From Phycomyces blakesleeanus NRRL 1555(-) (taxonomy: Eukaryota; Mucoromycota; Mucoromycetes; Mucorales; Phycomycetaceae), in NCBI RefSeq assembly GCF_001638985.1, contig NW_017265159.1, positions 423,113 to 487,112 of the forward strand: a stretch of 64,000 bases of DNA. The letters are read 5' to 3'. Position 1 is the stretch's first letter, and each line of letters starts with the position of its first letter. The position numbers and the translations under genes were made by a program. Positions 42,201 to 53,439 of the stretch are shown here, piece by piece. The notes below the pieces were generated by a model. That model was given only the letters and a program-made list of their open reading frames with translations. It had not been told where the DNA came from and did no database searches.

Positions 42201-42885
42201 GGTGCCGGTAGTGGTAGTGGTAGTGGCGGAGGCGGGGGTAAGGATGGCGGCGGGAGTAGTGTTGTTGTTGGTGTTGGTAGTATTTGTGGTGGTGTTGGTT
42301 GATCCAATTGTGGATTTTCCGGTGAGTTGACTGCTTGCCGAACTGTTGGGGATATCTTTATTTTTGGAATTATTGGCCCACTGTGGAATCCGACCCGCAG
42401 CAGCAGCGATGATTTCTTTGCCGTCCAATTTCTTTTCAGCCATTGCCAGGGTATCTTCTGGCTTGAGATTATTTTCGTCTGTGAGAGAGGCCAATCGGAG
42501 CTGGTACTCGCGGTAGAGTTCGATGACAAAATCTCGATATTCCTGACGCTGAGTCTGTTGGGTCTGAAGTAAATCGGAGGCCCATGTGGCCTGCAAAACT
42601 TCCATTTCTTCTGTATGTCTTGCAAATAAAGATGACAAATGATTATGTTGTTGCTGTTGATTATGGTTATGATTAATATGGTGGGTCATGTTTGAAGGAG
42701 AGAAACTAGGATCAATATCTCGTGAATGTATGGCCTGCAATGCGACCAGTTCTTGTTCAAAGGCTGTGAAATGTGCTTGGATAGATAGACCGTAGTTTTG
42801 TTCTAGTTCCAAAAGGGTATTGAATATTGCAGAGATTGGGCAATGGACCAATGTGTGATAGGCACGCGGGAAGATATCCTTTAGA

Positions 42886-42918
<33 letters not shown>

Positions 42919-43268
42919 TATAAATAAATAAATGAAGATAAAAAAAAAAGATGTACTTCTTCTGGTTTGGTATGATATTGAAGTGTATTGGCTTGATAAT
43001 CTTCAATAAAGCCATTGCGTAGATTCTTGGTTGGATTGTCAGCTTTTGTTGTCAGTTCAAAGTCTAGTTTTGCCTGCTGGTTCATTGCAGCCAGGACAGT
43101 CGAGAGAATAGGAGTGGCGAGGTAGGGTTGTGTAGAGTTTGTTTTGATGAAGTGAGCGACTGCATCATTGATGTTGTCTCCTTTGTTGATTGTAATCTTT
43201 AATGGGCTTGGTTGATTTTGTAGTTTTAGGGTTGCAGTAAAAGTATTCAGGGCATGAGTGTAATGCAT
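39254..43268 (-). CDS. C12orf4: C12orf4/FERRY-subunit homolog with inserted UBA domain
   Basis: Predicted exons 43268-42957, 42878-41053, 40962-40631, 40531-40346 and 40101-39254 give 1167 aa, about twice human C12orf4 (552 aa). Matching blocks in order: AYHTLVHCPIS...LLELEQNYGLSI, QEYRDFVIELYRE, ESFTITLGTAQIKSTHNLRLL, NLYSTHLNAMIVLVELSEL, STEFHFPNIESQL, GCFFITRHSNLPLTQTVFHL, GLRNILRLVTRFDISSLSIPLLLL and MKCVKGFLIE. These cover nearly the whole human protein. Between the second and third blocks lie about 400 extra residues of Thr/Gly, Gln and Ser-rich sequence with a UBA-like module (about 458-502: IQEMGFPKEMAETAL...NMEQAIAMLLENP). A second insertion near the C-terminus is an (NG)n/Asn-rich loop. 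Human C12orf4 is a subunit of the Rab5 effector FERRY complex that links mRNAs to early endosomes. Ubiquitin binding is inferred. Confidence 0.88.
42888..42916. repeat. (ATT)n microsatellite in C12orf4-homolog intron 1
   Basis: A trinucleotide run of about nine units lies near the 3' splice site of intron 1 (42956-42879), where it supplies the T/A-rich acceptor tract. The same arrangement is seen in intron 6 of the Ded1-type gene. Confidence 0.85.
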
Positions 43269-44732
43269 CTTTTTATTTTTTATTTTTTATTATTATTTTC
43301 TTATGTCTATTAAGATATACACATATGAATTATAATCAAAATATTAGATATTAAATATTTATATATATATATATATATATATATAAATATATAAAATAAG
43401 AAAAATCAAATAAAGAAAAGGTACGCGCTTTGTGTGTGTGTGTGTGTACATAGAGGATGATAATTAATTAACAATTAATAATGAATTATCATTGGCTATG
43501 TATTATAATTTTATGTACAGTGTGTATAATGTGAGTGTCTAGAGCATGTGTTTTATTTTTTATTATTATTTTATATTGATTTTCCTAGTTAAAGTTCTAG
43601 ACACAATTACGACCCCATTATCGATTTTTTTTTTTTTTTACTTCTTTATCTTTCTATTTTTGTTAATAAGGGTTGATGATGTTTCAATAATAATAATAAT
43701 AATATATATATATATATAATTTATTTTTGGTTTATTCCGAGACTATTATATTTTATACATTTTCGTTAGATAAAATAAAAAAGTAGTAGTATTGATTTTT
43801 ACCATACAACTGGATCATGGAGTGTGGATAATGGTAGTACAGATGTTTGAAATAAATAAATAAACTAAAAAAAGCACAAGTGCATTTACAAATTTTCTTT
43901 TATCTACGCCAAAATCCAATATAAATGCATTACTATTATTATTATTGCCAAGGTTTTGAACCCTATACGAATGATAGCAATTTTACTCTTGTACATATAT
44001 GTAATGGGAGTTTTATTGATTGATATCTTCATATCTTTATGTTAACCTGTCTTGTGAATATTATAATTGTTTAAATGGAATAAAAAACCAAAAAGGCAAG
44101 ATCGTTGTTGTCAATTACAAAAAATCAAAAAAAGGATTATGTGTAATGTGTGTAATGTATGTAATGTGTGTAATGTGTGTAATGTGTGTAATGCGTGTGT
44201 GTGTGTAAATGAACAGGGTTTCTTGTTCTGTTTCTTTTATGGAACCATCATTCGAGAGTTAACCTTAAATAGATAAACTAAACCAAAAGATACATAATAT
44301 TTATAATAAGCCATATAAATAAAATAAATAGATAAATAAATATATTTTAATATTCCAAAAAAAGCAAAGAGTAGAAATGAGTTATTTTGTTATGTGAATG
44401 TTAAAATAAAAAAAAAAAAGGTCTTTAGAGGTAAAGCTCGGGGGGTATAAAATTGTACACCAGTAAAAGAGAGAAAAAAAAAAAACCTTCTTTTTCGTAT
44501 TTTATTTTGACAATTAAGGTCTGCATCTCTCCGACTTAAAAAATAAAATATATTGTATAAAAAGGCTTCTTTGTTTCCTTGTTCTTCTTCTTCTTGTTCT
44601 TGTTCTTCTTTCATTCTTTATTTCTTGTTTATATATTTTTCATATTAATTTTCTATTGGTCTTTCATTCTTCTTCTTATTATTCTTATTGGTCGTGTGTA
44701 CATACAAAATATAAAAATATATAAATATAAAA
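43269..44732. promoter_or_regulatory. Divergent promoter region between the C12orf4 homolog and the cyclin gene
   Basis: AT-rich with (TA)n at 43362-43390 and 43703-43718, a (TGTGTAA)n-type array at 44141-44205, and pyrimidine-rich DNA (44577-44690) before the cyclin ATG. No motif could be tied to a regulator. Short frames here are repeat artefacts. Confidence 0.4.
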
Positions 44733-45758
44733 ATGCAGGCACTCAATTCACCTATTCAACTCTTGGTCTGTACAAACACGGCACAATTATCAGAGCTGGC
44801 AGCAATTGCAGTACCTCTTTTGTGGAGTGGTCCAAACGCGTCGAATATTAGTCCCGAACATCATTCTATATTCGTCATGTTCTGTTTCAATCTCTTAAAA
44901 GCAACCCAGCTATCAAGCTCATGTTTAATCCTCGCCCTCCACTACCTCGACCGATTTAGATATTCGGTCCTAAAATCATCATCGACGTCAAATTGTGAAG
45001 CCGAACTATTAACAGCCGCATTAATGCTGGCCAACAAATCCCTCGACGACAACGCATACAACAATCACACCTGGTCAACCGTGTCAAAGATTCCGGTCCG
45101 CAAATTAAATCAGGTCGAACGAGATCTATTGGTCGCCTTGGATTACAAGATCAACCCGACCCCTCGCCAATTCTACACATGGGCCACCCAATGTCAGTAT
45201 CTCTTCAACCTCACTGCCAAAGCACAAACTCTCAGAAAATCAAACACGCCCACCAGACGTCAAACATCCACCCCAAAACTAGTGGTTCTAACCCCTTTTT
45301 ACACTCAACAATCATTTCCAGTCAAGCGGTCAGCTGAAGATGCCGATTTAGAACTATCAGAGTACAACAAACGTCGATCATCTCACCATGCACACCAACA
45401 TCAATCTCAATCTCAATATCAACCTCAAACACAATCACAATCACAGTCTCAAGTACAAGTACAACCTCAAATAGTACATCTTCAACCACAGCCACAACCA
45501 CTCCCACTCCCACTCCCACAACCACAAATAATACATCATTTAGCACAACCTCAACACTATAATCCTGGATACCAAGTCTACCCTCCTACTATGGCTTGGA
45601 CACCTGAAGCAATCATGGTCTCGACTTCGTTGAACATGTGCCGACCAATCCTCAGCTGGACCTCAGCTTCCCGCAATGTTCCCTTTGTACCGCTGTACAC
45701 CAATGTATTATACCCAACCACATCCACATCAGCAGCAACTATCAACACCATGCCTTGA
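44733..45758 (+). CDS. Pho80/Pcl-type (CLG1-like) cyclin
   Basis: A single-exon gene of 341 aa. The N-terminal 150 residues form a cyclin box of the PHO85-cyclin type: FCFNLLKATQLSSSCLILALHYLDRFR, then LLTAALMLANKSLDDNAYNNHTW, then KLNQVERDLLVALDYKINPT. The C-terminal half is disordered, with Gln/Ser, Gln/Pro and Pro/Leu repeats (about residues 215-275). Such cyclins activate a Pho85/CDK5-like kinase in nutrient, polarity or cell-cycle control. The start is the first ATG after a T/A-rich leader. Codon use is C-ending and unlike the flanks, which supports expression. Confidence 0.88.
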   Translation: MQALNSPIQLLVCTNTAQLSELAAIAVPLLWSGPNASNISPEHHSIFVMFCFNLLKATQLSSSCLILALHYLDRFRYSVLKSSSTSNCEAELLTAALMLANKSLDDNAYNNHTWSTVSKIPVRKLNQVERDLLVALDYKINPTPRQFYTWATQCQYLFNLTAKAQTLRKSNTPTRRQTSTPKLVVLTPFYTQQSFPVKRSAEDADLELSEYNKRRSSHHAHQHQSQSQYQPQTQSQSQSQVQVQPQIVHLQPQPQPLPLPLPQPQIIHHLAQPQHYNPGYQVYPPTMAWTPEAIMVSTSLNMCRPILSWTSASRNVPFVPLYTNVLYPTTSTSAATINTMP

Positions 45759-46429
45759 ACCAAACTTATTTTTTTTTTAAAAAAAATTTTTCTTTGCTTT
45801 TTCTGTCAATGTGTTTTGTAACCCGCACACATAAAGTAACATTACATTACATTACATAAATAATAATAATAATAATAATAATGTATATTTTAGAATACAC
45901 ATGCTTTTCTTTTTAGTTTCTTTTTCTTTTTTATATATAGTTTTTAGCTTCAAGTTCTTCTTTTACTTGGCTGGCTTTGTAAGTAATGTATATTGTAAAT
46001 ATCTTTAATAAATAAATAAATAAATATTTAATATATAAAATGTATGTAGTGTAAAGAAGAAGAAATAAATGAATAAAAAACAAGGGCTTAGAATGTGTAT
46101 AAGAGATACAACATACATGCAAAAAAAAATATTTTATCTATTACTTGAGACTGAATGTGAAATATACACAAGAAAAAAAGATACGAATAATTTATTATTA
46201 AACTTTATACCCTTTTTATTGACTTTTCCTCGCTTCTGTCTGTCTTTCTTTATATTTTTTTTTGTAAGACATTTACTGTAGTGTAACCTTGCACTCTAGT
46301 ACGACAATGGAAGCCAAAGTATAAAAATATATATATATTCTTTGTTCTTCACTAAAGAACAAATAGGAGAATGGCATGATTTTTATAGATACATATGCAT
46401 TCTATACATATAATATTATTATTTTTGTC

Positions 46430-46430
<1 letters not shown>

Positions 46431-46485
<55 letters not shown>
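46431..46485. repeat. (AGT)18 microsatellite
   Basis: About 55 bases of perfect trinucleotide repeat, the longest uninterrupted microsatellite noticed in the window. It is non-coding. Confidence 0.95.
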
Positions 46486-46486
<1 letters not shown>

Positions 46487-46510
46487 GACAGCAATCAAAT
46501 TCACCTTACA

Positions 46511-46560
46511 AATCTGTACAAATCTGTACAAATCTGTACAAAACTGTACTAATTAGTACA
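46511..46560. repeat. 10-bp tandem repeat
   Basis: Three exact copies of aatctgtaca (46511-46540) are followed by two diverged copies (aaactgtact and aattagtaca). Each exact unit contains the palindrome TGTACA. Confidence 0.85.
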
Positions 46561-46935
46561 AATCTAACTTCTACCAACTCAGTAACCACAGAAACTAACG
46601 TAAAGGTAACGTAAACCATAAACATTAACATACATAAAACATAAAACATAAAATAAAAAAAGGGGATTATACTAAAAAAGCAATAAAAGCTGAGCATCTT
46701 TTTTTAGTTAAATATATAGATTTTATAATATGTTGCAGCAAAAAGAACAACAATTATAAGCGTTGAGAACGAAAGCATAAAGAAAGAAATCAAGGACTTG
46801 TAACTTGTATTTTACATTTAACATTAATGTGCGTCTTATATAAATAAATGACATTTGAATATTAAATAAAAATAATGATCCTTTCGATCTCCACTCCCCC
46901 CACACACACACATCCACACGCCCACACCCACGCCC

Positions 46936-46968
<33 letters not shown>

Positions 46969-47550
46969 CATAGACAAATATATAACATGGCACACGGCAC
47001 TTATAGCACTAAAAGTACACACGCACAAACCCTCTTTTTCCATTCAATTTTACCATTTTACCATTTTATCTCTTTTTCCTTTGCACTTAAAATATCGTTA
47101 TTTTTCACTCTCCCTTTCCTCCTCCAAGAAATGTTAAACAAGGAAATAAATTTACACACAAAAAATAATAATTATTTCTCCATCATTATCATCGGCATCG
47201 ATATCGCCATCGACCATTTTTATTATTGCTATTGCTGTTGCTACCAAATTTTGGATAGATTGGCAATATAAATAATATAAATAAAGAATTCTAGGTTGTT
47301 GAATACACATCACTACCACCAATAATCACATACCATATAAATTAAATAATACTTCTTTAACATTTATTTATTCAAAAGAGAATATACAAAGAAACCTCTC
47401 TCTCTTTTTCATACAAGCAAACAAATAAAATCCATTAAACAGACAAAAAATAGATAAGAAACGCAAGGGAAATTGTGTGTGTGTGTGTTTTTTTTTAAAA
47501 AAAATAAAAATAAAATAAAAGCAGAAACAATAATAATAAACATTACTCCA

Positions 47551-48792
47551 TTACACATTTCCATCAAACAGCATCTCAATAGCTGCATTCACATTTCCTC
47601 CAGCTGCTTGCAACGCACGTATGTTCTTTGCTGCATCCCAGAATCCCATCTCATTAAGCTGCTGTAGTTGTACTTGATATCTTTCCTCAGGTGAACGATT
47701 ATCAGCAGCCAATCCACCACCACCACCATTACCACCAAATCCACCAAATCTAGCTCCTGCTCCTGCCCCAGCCCCAGCTCCACCCATAAACAATGAAGCC
47801 ATTTGTTGTTGAATCTGTGGATCGATAGCAGGACCATTACCAAACCCAGCAAATGGATTAGGCACACTCTGTTGCTGTTGCTGCTGCTGTTGAGGTCCAC
47901 CTGCTCCTCCCATTCCTTGGAAAGCTGTGGCCATTGTGGCCATTTGTCGAATCATGTCAGGATTAGACACCATCTGTCTGAATTCAGGAGACTGCATCAT
48001 ATTACGCACTTCGGGTCCCATGTTCGAAAGCTGTGGGTTGGTCGCAATAATGGAATCAAGCACGGCTGGGTTCTGGAGAACGGTCGACATATACTGTGCA
48101 AACATTGGATTCTGAAGCATTTGATTCATCATGTTGGGATCCGGAGCACCAAAGCTGTTTCCCATGCCTCCAGCACCGAAGCCTGACCCAAACATACTAA
48201 AAGGGTTTGCTGCTGCTCCATCTGCACCAGGTTGAGGAGACCCACCACCGAATCCACCACCGAATGCTGCAAATGGATTGGCCATTCCAGACCCAATCCC
48301 ACCAGGAACTGCATTAGGGGCCGTTTGACCAAAGATAGAACCTACAGGAGGAGGAGGAGGCGAAGAAGAAGAATTTGTTGTGGAGTTTGCTGTGTTTGAT
48401 GATGTGTTTGTTGCGGATTGTGTTGAAGAGTTTTGGTTTGCTGCACCAGAAGGTGAAGATGAGTTTGCTACCAGAGAAATACAAAGGTAAAATAAATAAG
48501 TTTTTCTTTTACGTATATATATATATATATATATATATTCATTATACTTACTTGTCTTTGGTTGGGCTCCTTTAACCATGTGAACTGTGTTTCCATCTGC
48601 AATCTTGTAGGTCTCAAGTGTGGTGTCGTCTTTGAGAACGCGACCAGAATAGATAAGACGTTGTCTTTCGACAGGAACCTCTGTCTTTTCTTCGATTGCC
48701 TTTTTCAATTCTTCGACTGTTTTGGTAGTGTCGATGGCAATGACAAACTTGCCATCACTGGAAGTCTTTACATTGATGTTGATAGTAGACAT
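47551..48792 (-). CDS. DSK2: Dsk2/ubiquilin, UBL-UBA proteasome shuttle
   Basis: Predicted exons 48792-48552 and 48467-47551 give 385 aa. A ubiquitin-like domain (1-77, ending GNTVHMVKGAQP) is followed by a Ser/Asn-rich linker and Gly/Phe-rich sequence. A STI1-type region comes next (NPMFAQYMSTVLQNPAVLDSI, then MMQSPEFRQMVSNPDMI). The C-terminal UBA (RYQVQLQQLNEMGFWDAAKNIRAL...NVNAAIEMLFDG) completes the ubiquilin order. These proteins carry ubiquitinated clients to the proteasome and act in ERAD. The single intron is 84 nt, a multiple of three, and contains no stop, so retained transcripts would add 28 residues, including a (YI)n stretch, between UBL and linker. Confidence 0.95.
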   Translation of the reverse strand: MSTININVKTSSDGKFVIAIDTTKTVEELKKAIEEKTEVPVERQRLIYSGRVLKDDTTLETYKIADGNTVHMVKGAQPKTSKYNEYIYIYIYIRKRKTYLFYLCISLVANSSSPSGAANQNSSTQSATNTSSNTANSTTNSSSSPPPPPVGSIFGQTAPNAVPGGIGSGMANPFAAFGGGFGGGSPQPGADGAAANPFSMFGSGFGAGGMGNSFGAPDPNMMNQMLQNPMFAQYMSTVLQNPAVLDSIIATNPQLSNMGPEVRNMMQSPEFRQMVSNPDMIRQMATMATAFQGMGGAGGPQQQQQQQQSVPNPFAGFGNGPAIDPQIQQQMASLFMGGAGAGAGAGARFGGFGGNGGGGGLAADNRSPEERYQVQLQQLNEMGFWDAAKNIRALQAAGGNVNAAIEMLFDGNV

Positions 48793-51700
48793 TTGATAAG
48801 TTGAAAATTATAACAAAAAATAAAAGTATGTAGTATATTAAATATAAGATTTGATATATATATAAAAATAAAATAAAGAAAGAAAGAGCTACTACAACTG
48901 TTGCTTGTTACTTGTTAGTATTATTATTATTATTATAGTATCTTTTAAGAAAAAGAAAAAAAAAGTATATATATATATATATAAAGGATATACTATTACG
49001 TGTATAGTAGTATAATAGTAATATTAATGGTAATAGTAATATTAAAAGACTATATAAATCAAGCCTAATAAACTTCTCGCTCTTTCCATCCCTTCTTTTC
49101 CCTTGGTGACGTGTCAATCTATATATGGAACAATTAACTTTGACCCGTGTCACTACAGCTTTTAGTAATATAATTAGCAAACAGTCTGTAAGAAGAGCAA
49201 AGTATATAAATGTGTGTTATATTAAGAAGATTATAAATATAAGAACAAATAAATAAAAAAAGGTACGTTTTTGAACAAATAAATAAATAATAAAAAAAGG
49301 TACAAAATTCAAAAGTCTGTTCTTTTGTGTTTATAATACAATTATACATAGCATATTATGTTTTATACTCAAGTTTTGGGCCGACTGGTCAAAGTCAAAA
49401 GAGCCCAGCTACCCAAAATAAAAAATATATATATAAAATAAATATTTTGTTTATTTATTTATAATAGAGTTTTAACTACTTGGGCTTTACAATCATTACA
49501 ATTCAATAATAGCCGTCAGATATACCAGCTGGTTTGCCCTTTCTTTCTTTCCTTCTTTTCTTGCATACATATCCATTATTTTTATGCTTTAAAATAAAGA
49601 AAATCAAGTGCAGACTGGATCATTATCTTACCTCCTTATCTTTGTTATCTTTATTGTCTGCTTATTCATAATAAACTGACCAGCTATATAACTCTGCTGC
49701 AGATATAACTATGAAAATACTAACTCGTATCTAGAGTACTTTCTTTTAGCTTCTTAGTTCATCTCCTCTATATACCACCTATCTTCTAAGACAAAAAAAT
49801 CTGACCTGACAGCAAGGTAAAACAGAAAATGAATTCGTTCATCTCATTTAAAGCAACACTTCTCAGGTATACATGTTGAATGCAAAAAAAAACAAACACT
49901 TTTTCAGTACTAGTGCAGTTAGGAACAATAGACATCTTACAGAATTATCTTTGTGTATACATATCATTCGTATGTCTAGAATAAGAAACTGGGAAGCTTA
50001 AGCCGGAGTGTCTAGACAGACAGGCAATAGGAGGAATAATAACGACAGTAGTAACTTTTCTGGAACTCACTGGAAAATGTTATATATATGTGTGTGTGTG
50101 TATATATAAGTGGCGAGAAAAAAAAAGCACATATACTACTAGAGAATGTTGGTAACCATAAAGCATTTATTACACTTCTTTTTTTTAAAAAAAAATCGAA
50201 GTTTTAGTATTATTGTTTCAATGTAATATGCACTACAAAAATGTACATGTATTATAGTGCCCGAAAGACATCTATATTATTTTTCTTTATCCAACTCCTC
50301 GAGCTCAAATACGCTCAATTTGACAGTGATACCTCCAATTTGAAATATCGTTTGCAATGTTCTTACTATGGTATATACCCTACAATCAAGTGAAGTATAT
50401 ATTCCACAACCAAACACCGGTTTCTTCTTGCTAATGAGCCTGACAAGTTAATAATCCACGGAACTGTTACATGCCAGGCACACATACACTACACACGTTA
50501 TAGTACAAACCGACCATCACACAATAGTGATTTGAATAGTGACTGATATGAAACAATATTATTTGACTCTCCTTAATAATAATAATAACACTCTTACATC
50601 TAATATATATATATAGCTAAATTAACATGATGCGGGAAGAAGCTAAAATAACTATTGCGTCAGGACCTTCCAAAAGGTAACCGTTTCAATTATTGATTTG
50701 ATATTTGGAAAATTGGGCGATAAGTTTATGAGTCCGGAATATTACATTGATACCATTATGTCAACTGAATTGTATCAAGTATAGGCTTAGACACGTATAG
50801 GAGAAATAAGTTGACATATTACGGTGTTTTTTTTTTTAGATATAAATAAATCTGAAAGGTAACAAGCTCATTAGAAAGATGTTCTATTGTGGGTAGAGGA
50901 ACTTCCAAACCCATTTTTTCTTTCTTTATTTCTTTCTTTCAAGCACGAACCTAGATGGTAAGATTGATTAGGACTTGACAAAATGAAGGTTCTGGCTTAA
51001 GATTAAGACAAGGCCAAATTTGGCTAATGACACGTAGTACAACATACTCGCATAGTCTTCAATTGTACCACACTCTGTGCGGCTTGAAGGATTAGGGATT
51101 TATTTTAGTTGGTCCTATAGACCTCAAGCAAATGATCAGAACTTGGAAAAGACCACAGTTGTTGTGGATTTTGTGGCTGTAAGTTGGGCACATATGCTGC
51201 TGATGGTTAGAACAAACGTATGGAATTAAAAAGAACTTGTAAAAAAAAAGAGGGACAATTTGTTTCTTTTGTATCAATATTACTTGATAAGTTATCCAAA
51301 GATACTGGGGCGTATATTACAAAGAGACAAGGGATTTCTTGGATTTCTGTGTAATCTTAACCTTTCATATTTCTATTACTCTCTGTCTCTCTTTAGCTCA
51401 AGTGTCTCATGGTTCGTTTCAATTTTTCTGTTATATAAGAATCTATTGGAATTCAAATCAGCGCCACTTATCTTGTATGAAACAAGGTACCGAGCAAAGA
51501 ATCTCTGTGCACACACACACACACATATATATATATTTGGTTCTATTTTATGAAAGTGTCTCTTAATGTAAAAGAGAGCAACTTGCTAGCCGGAGATTAA
51601 TAGATAAAAAGATTGACCAAGCTCAGCCATTTATTTTTATCATTGGATTAAACTCAATATTTAGCTTCACTTACTACAAGCCTTAACATACAAGCACAGT

Positions 51701-52452
51701 TAGTATAAGGAGGAAGGTGAATAGAATGGAATGAAAGAGGAGGAATATCCTTCAATTTAGTAATAAATTAAAGGAAAGGAAATGTAAAAGATGAGGGATA
51801 AAGGTAAACCAACTCAATACATTAAAAGAGAAATTGGCTCTAATTTTCTTTTAATTATTATTTTAGTGCTATGAAATCAATACACAAAAGCTCTATGCCT
51901 TTTATATATTGCCACTTGGTCTTTGATTTTTTTTATTTTATTTTTTCAATCTCATTGGGGATCTTTGCTCTTTTTGTCATTAAAAATTAAAAATCAAAGC
52001 CAAGATCAAGTGAAACCTATTATATGTGTATAAAAATATAATAATTTACTCAGCCTTCATTCTCTCTCTTTCTTTTTTTGGCTTTTTTTTTTATTATTAT
52101 CATTAAACAAATTATCTTGAGCTAATCTATATATTAAAAAGATAATAATTCTTATTATTTTGAGTATTTCAAATAAAGTACCTGCTTTCATTTAGGTCTT
52201 TACATTTCTTTACTCACACAACCAAGAAGTATGCGTAAAGATATGTGCCTTTGTTTTACTCTTCTTTTTTTTTTTTTAAAAAAAAAAAAAGAAAGACGAG
52301 ACCTTTCTGGGATAAACCCGCCCGGAGTCCTAAAAAAAAAGGAAGGAAGACCAAACGTTTACTAGGCAAATCCCACTTTAAGTGTAACTTATATTATTAT
52401 TTTTTGAAATTTTAATGACGTTCCTGTTTTTTACCTTCTTCCTCTTCTCATC
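48793..52452. other. Gene-poor divergent intergenic region
   Basis: About 3.7 kb upstream of both DSK2 and the glycosyltransferase-like gene. No coding sequence is supported. Notable items are perfect T8A9 (50179) and T13A13 (52265) palindromes, the hairpin at 51913-52012 and many (TA)n runs. Short frames have no recognisable content. Confidence 0.5.
51913..52012. repeat. 100-bp imperfect hairpin
   Basis: The left arm starting cacttggtctttgattt pairs with the right arm ending aaatcaaagccaagatcaagtg, allowing a few gaps. The loop is about 35 bases. A similar 15-base string (gccacttggtcttt) occurs at 6795. It could be a small MITE or a folding regulatory sequence. Confidence 0.4.
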
Positions 52453-53439
52453 ATGGAACGTCTACCCAAAAAACGCACTTTAATCATTGGTGTGGCCATA
52501 TTCTTCTGTCTCTCTCTGGGAGCGGTTCTTATGAGATCCGAGAAGGTTAATGCCGGCTACCTATCACCAGAATCAGATGAGTCCCTGTCTGTGGACAGTA
52601 TCATTGGAGCCGAAGAAGCCTGGAGACCCAAGGCATTTGATCCCCCAAGTGATGCAGTAGCAAAAGCAGTAGCAGCAAACGTCAAAAAGTCAAAATCAAA
52701 CAATGTTCTCCTCACAGCAGTAGCAAACAACGGAATGGCCGATTATACACTCAACTGGATTGAATCCCTTAAACGATGCAAGTTGGATGACAAGTATCTC
52801 GTATTCGCAATTGACCAGGCTCTGGTCGATACGATGACAAAGAATGGCTATGGTGATCATGTAATCATGATTCCTGAGGACTGGTTCCATCAGAAACTTG
52901 ATGACAAGTTTGCCAAATGGCAAGATAAGAGTTATACACCAATCACCCATTCCAAGACACTTGTGGTCGAGCGTCTTTTGTATATGGACATCACTGTCTG
53001 GTTCTCGGATGTTGACATCGTATTCATGTCTCCAGAAATCTACAACTATCTGATCTTTAAGCTTTCTTCCCGAAAGACGACCGAAGCCCTCTATAGTCAG
53101 GAAACCGAACAGCATATCATCAATTCTGGCTTCTATGTGATGCGTCCCACAGACCTCAACAAGAAGGTCTTGCACGACTCAATCGTCATCCAGGATCACC
53201 GTCCTGATGTTACCCAACAGGGGGCCATCAATATGGTGCTGGATGAGATCAACCTTAGCTATCACTCTAGCCCTATTGCACTCTTGGATCTGGCCTTGTT
53301 CCCTCAGGGTCGTCTTTATTTTGAGAGAAATATACCGGTCAAGTATGGATTTCAGCCCATGATTGTCCATGCCAACTACCGTATTGGAGAAGAAAAGAAG
53401 AAGTCCCTCCAGGATGCCAAGTTGTGGTATATTGATTAA
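52453..53439 (+). CDS. Nucleotide-diphospho-sugar transferase-like type II membrane protein (DUF271-type)
   Basis: A single exon of 328 aa. A short basic N-terminus (MERLPKKRT) precedes one signal-anchor segment (about 9-27), so the catalytic part should face the Golgi lumen. The domain shows LLTAVANNGMADYTLNWIESLKR, a VFAIDQALVD strand, then WFSDVDIVFM with the DxD metal and nucleotide-sugar site, and NSGFYVMRPT followed by QQGAINMVLDE. This is the pattern of DUF271/RGXT-like glycosyltransferases that extend cell-wall or glycoprotein glycans. The sugar and acceptor cannot be inferred. Strong C-ending codon bias compared with the flanks supports a well-expressed gene. Confidence 0.88.
   Translation: MERLPKKRTLIIGVAIFFCLSLGAVLMRSEKVNAGYLSPESDESLSVDSIIGAEEAWRPKAFDPPSDAVAKAVAANVKKSKSNNVLLTAVANNGMADYTLNWIESLKRCKLDDKYLVFAIDQALVDTMTKNGYGDHVIMIPEDWFHQKLDDKFAKWQDKSYTPITHSKTLVVERLLYMDITVWFSDVDIVFMSPEIYNYLIFKLSSRKTTEALYSQETEQHIINSGFYVMRPTDLNKKVLHDSIVIQDHRPDVTQQGAINMVLDEINLSYHSSPIALLDLALFPQGRLYFERNIPVKYGFQPMIVHANYRIGEEKKKSLQDAKLWYID

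Larger units (their letters stand above)
45759..47550. other. Intergenic, convergent 3' regions, repeat-rich
   Basis: It contains T10A8 and T9A8 palindromes (45769 and 47488), a (TAA)n run (45858-45882) and (AGT)18 at 46431-46485. A 10-base tandem (aatctgtaca) lies at 46511-46540 with decayed copies after it, and GTATGTAT-type arrays at 46934-46962. No gene found. Confidence 0.5.

Noticed and set aside
46431..46485. Possible CRISPR-like or satellite array
   Set aside because: It is a simple (AGT)n microsatellite without spacers.
47803..48186. 127-codon plus-strand frame
   Set aside because: It is antisense to DSK2, which has clear UBL, STI1 and UBA regions.
52696..53175. 159-codon minus-strand frame
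   Set aside because: It is antisense to the glycosyltransferase-like gene, which has a clear DxD domain and membrane anchor.
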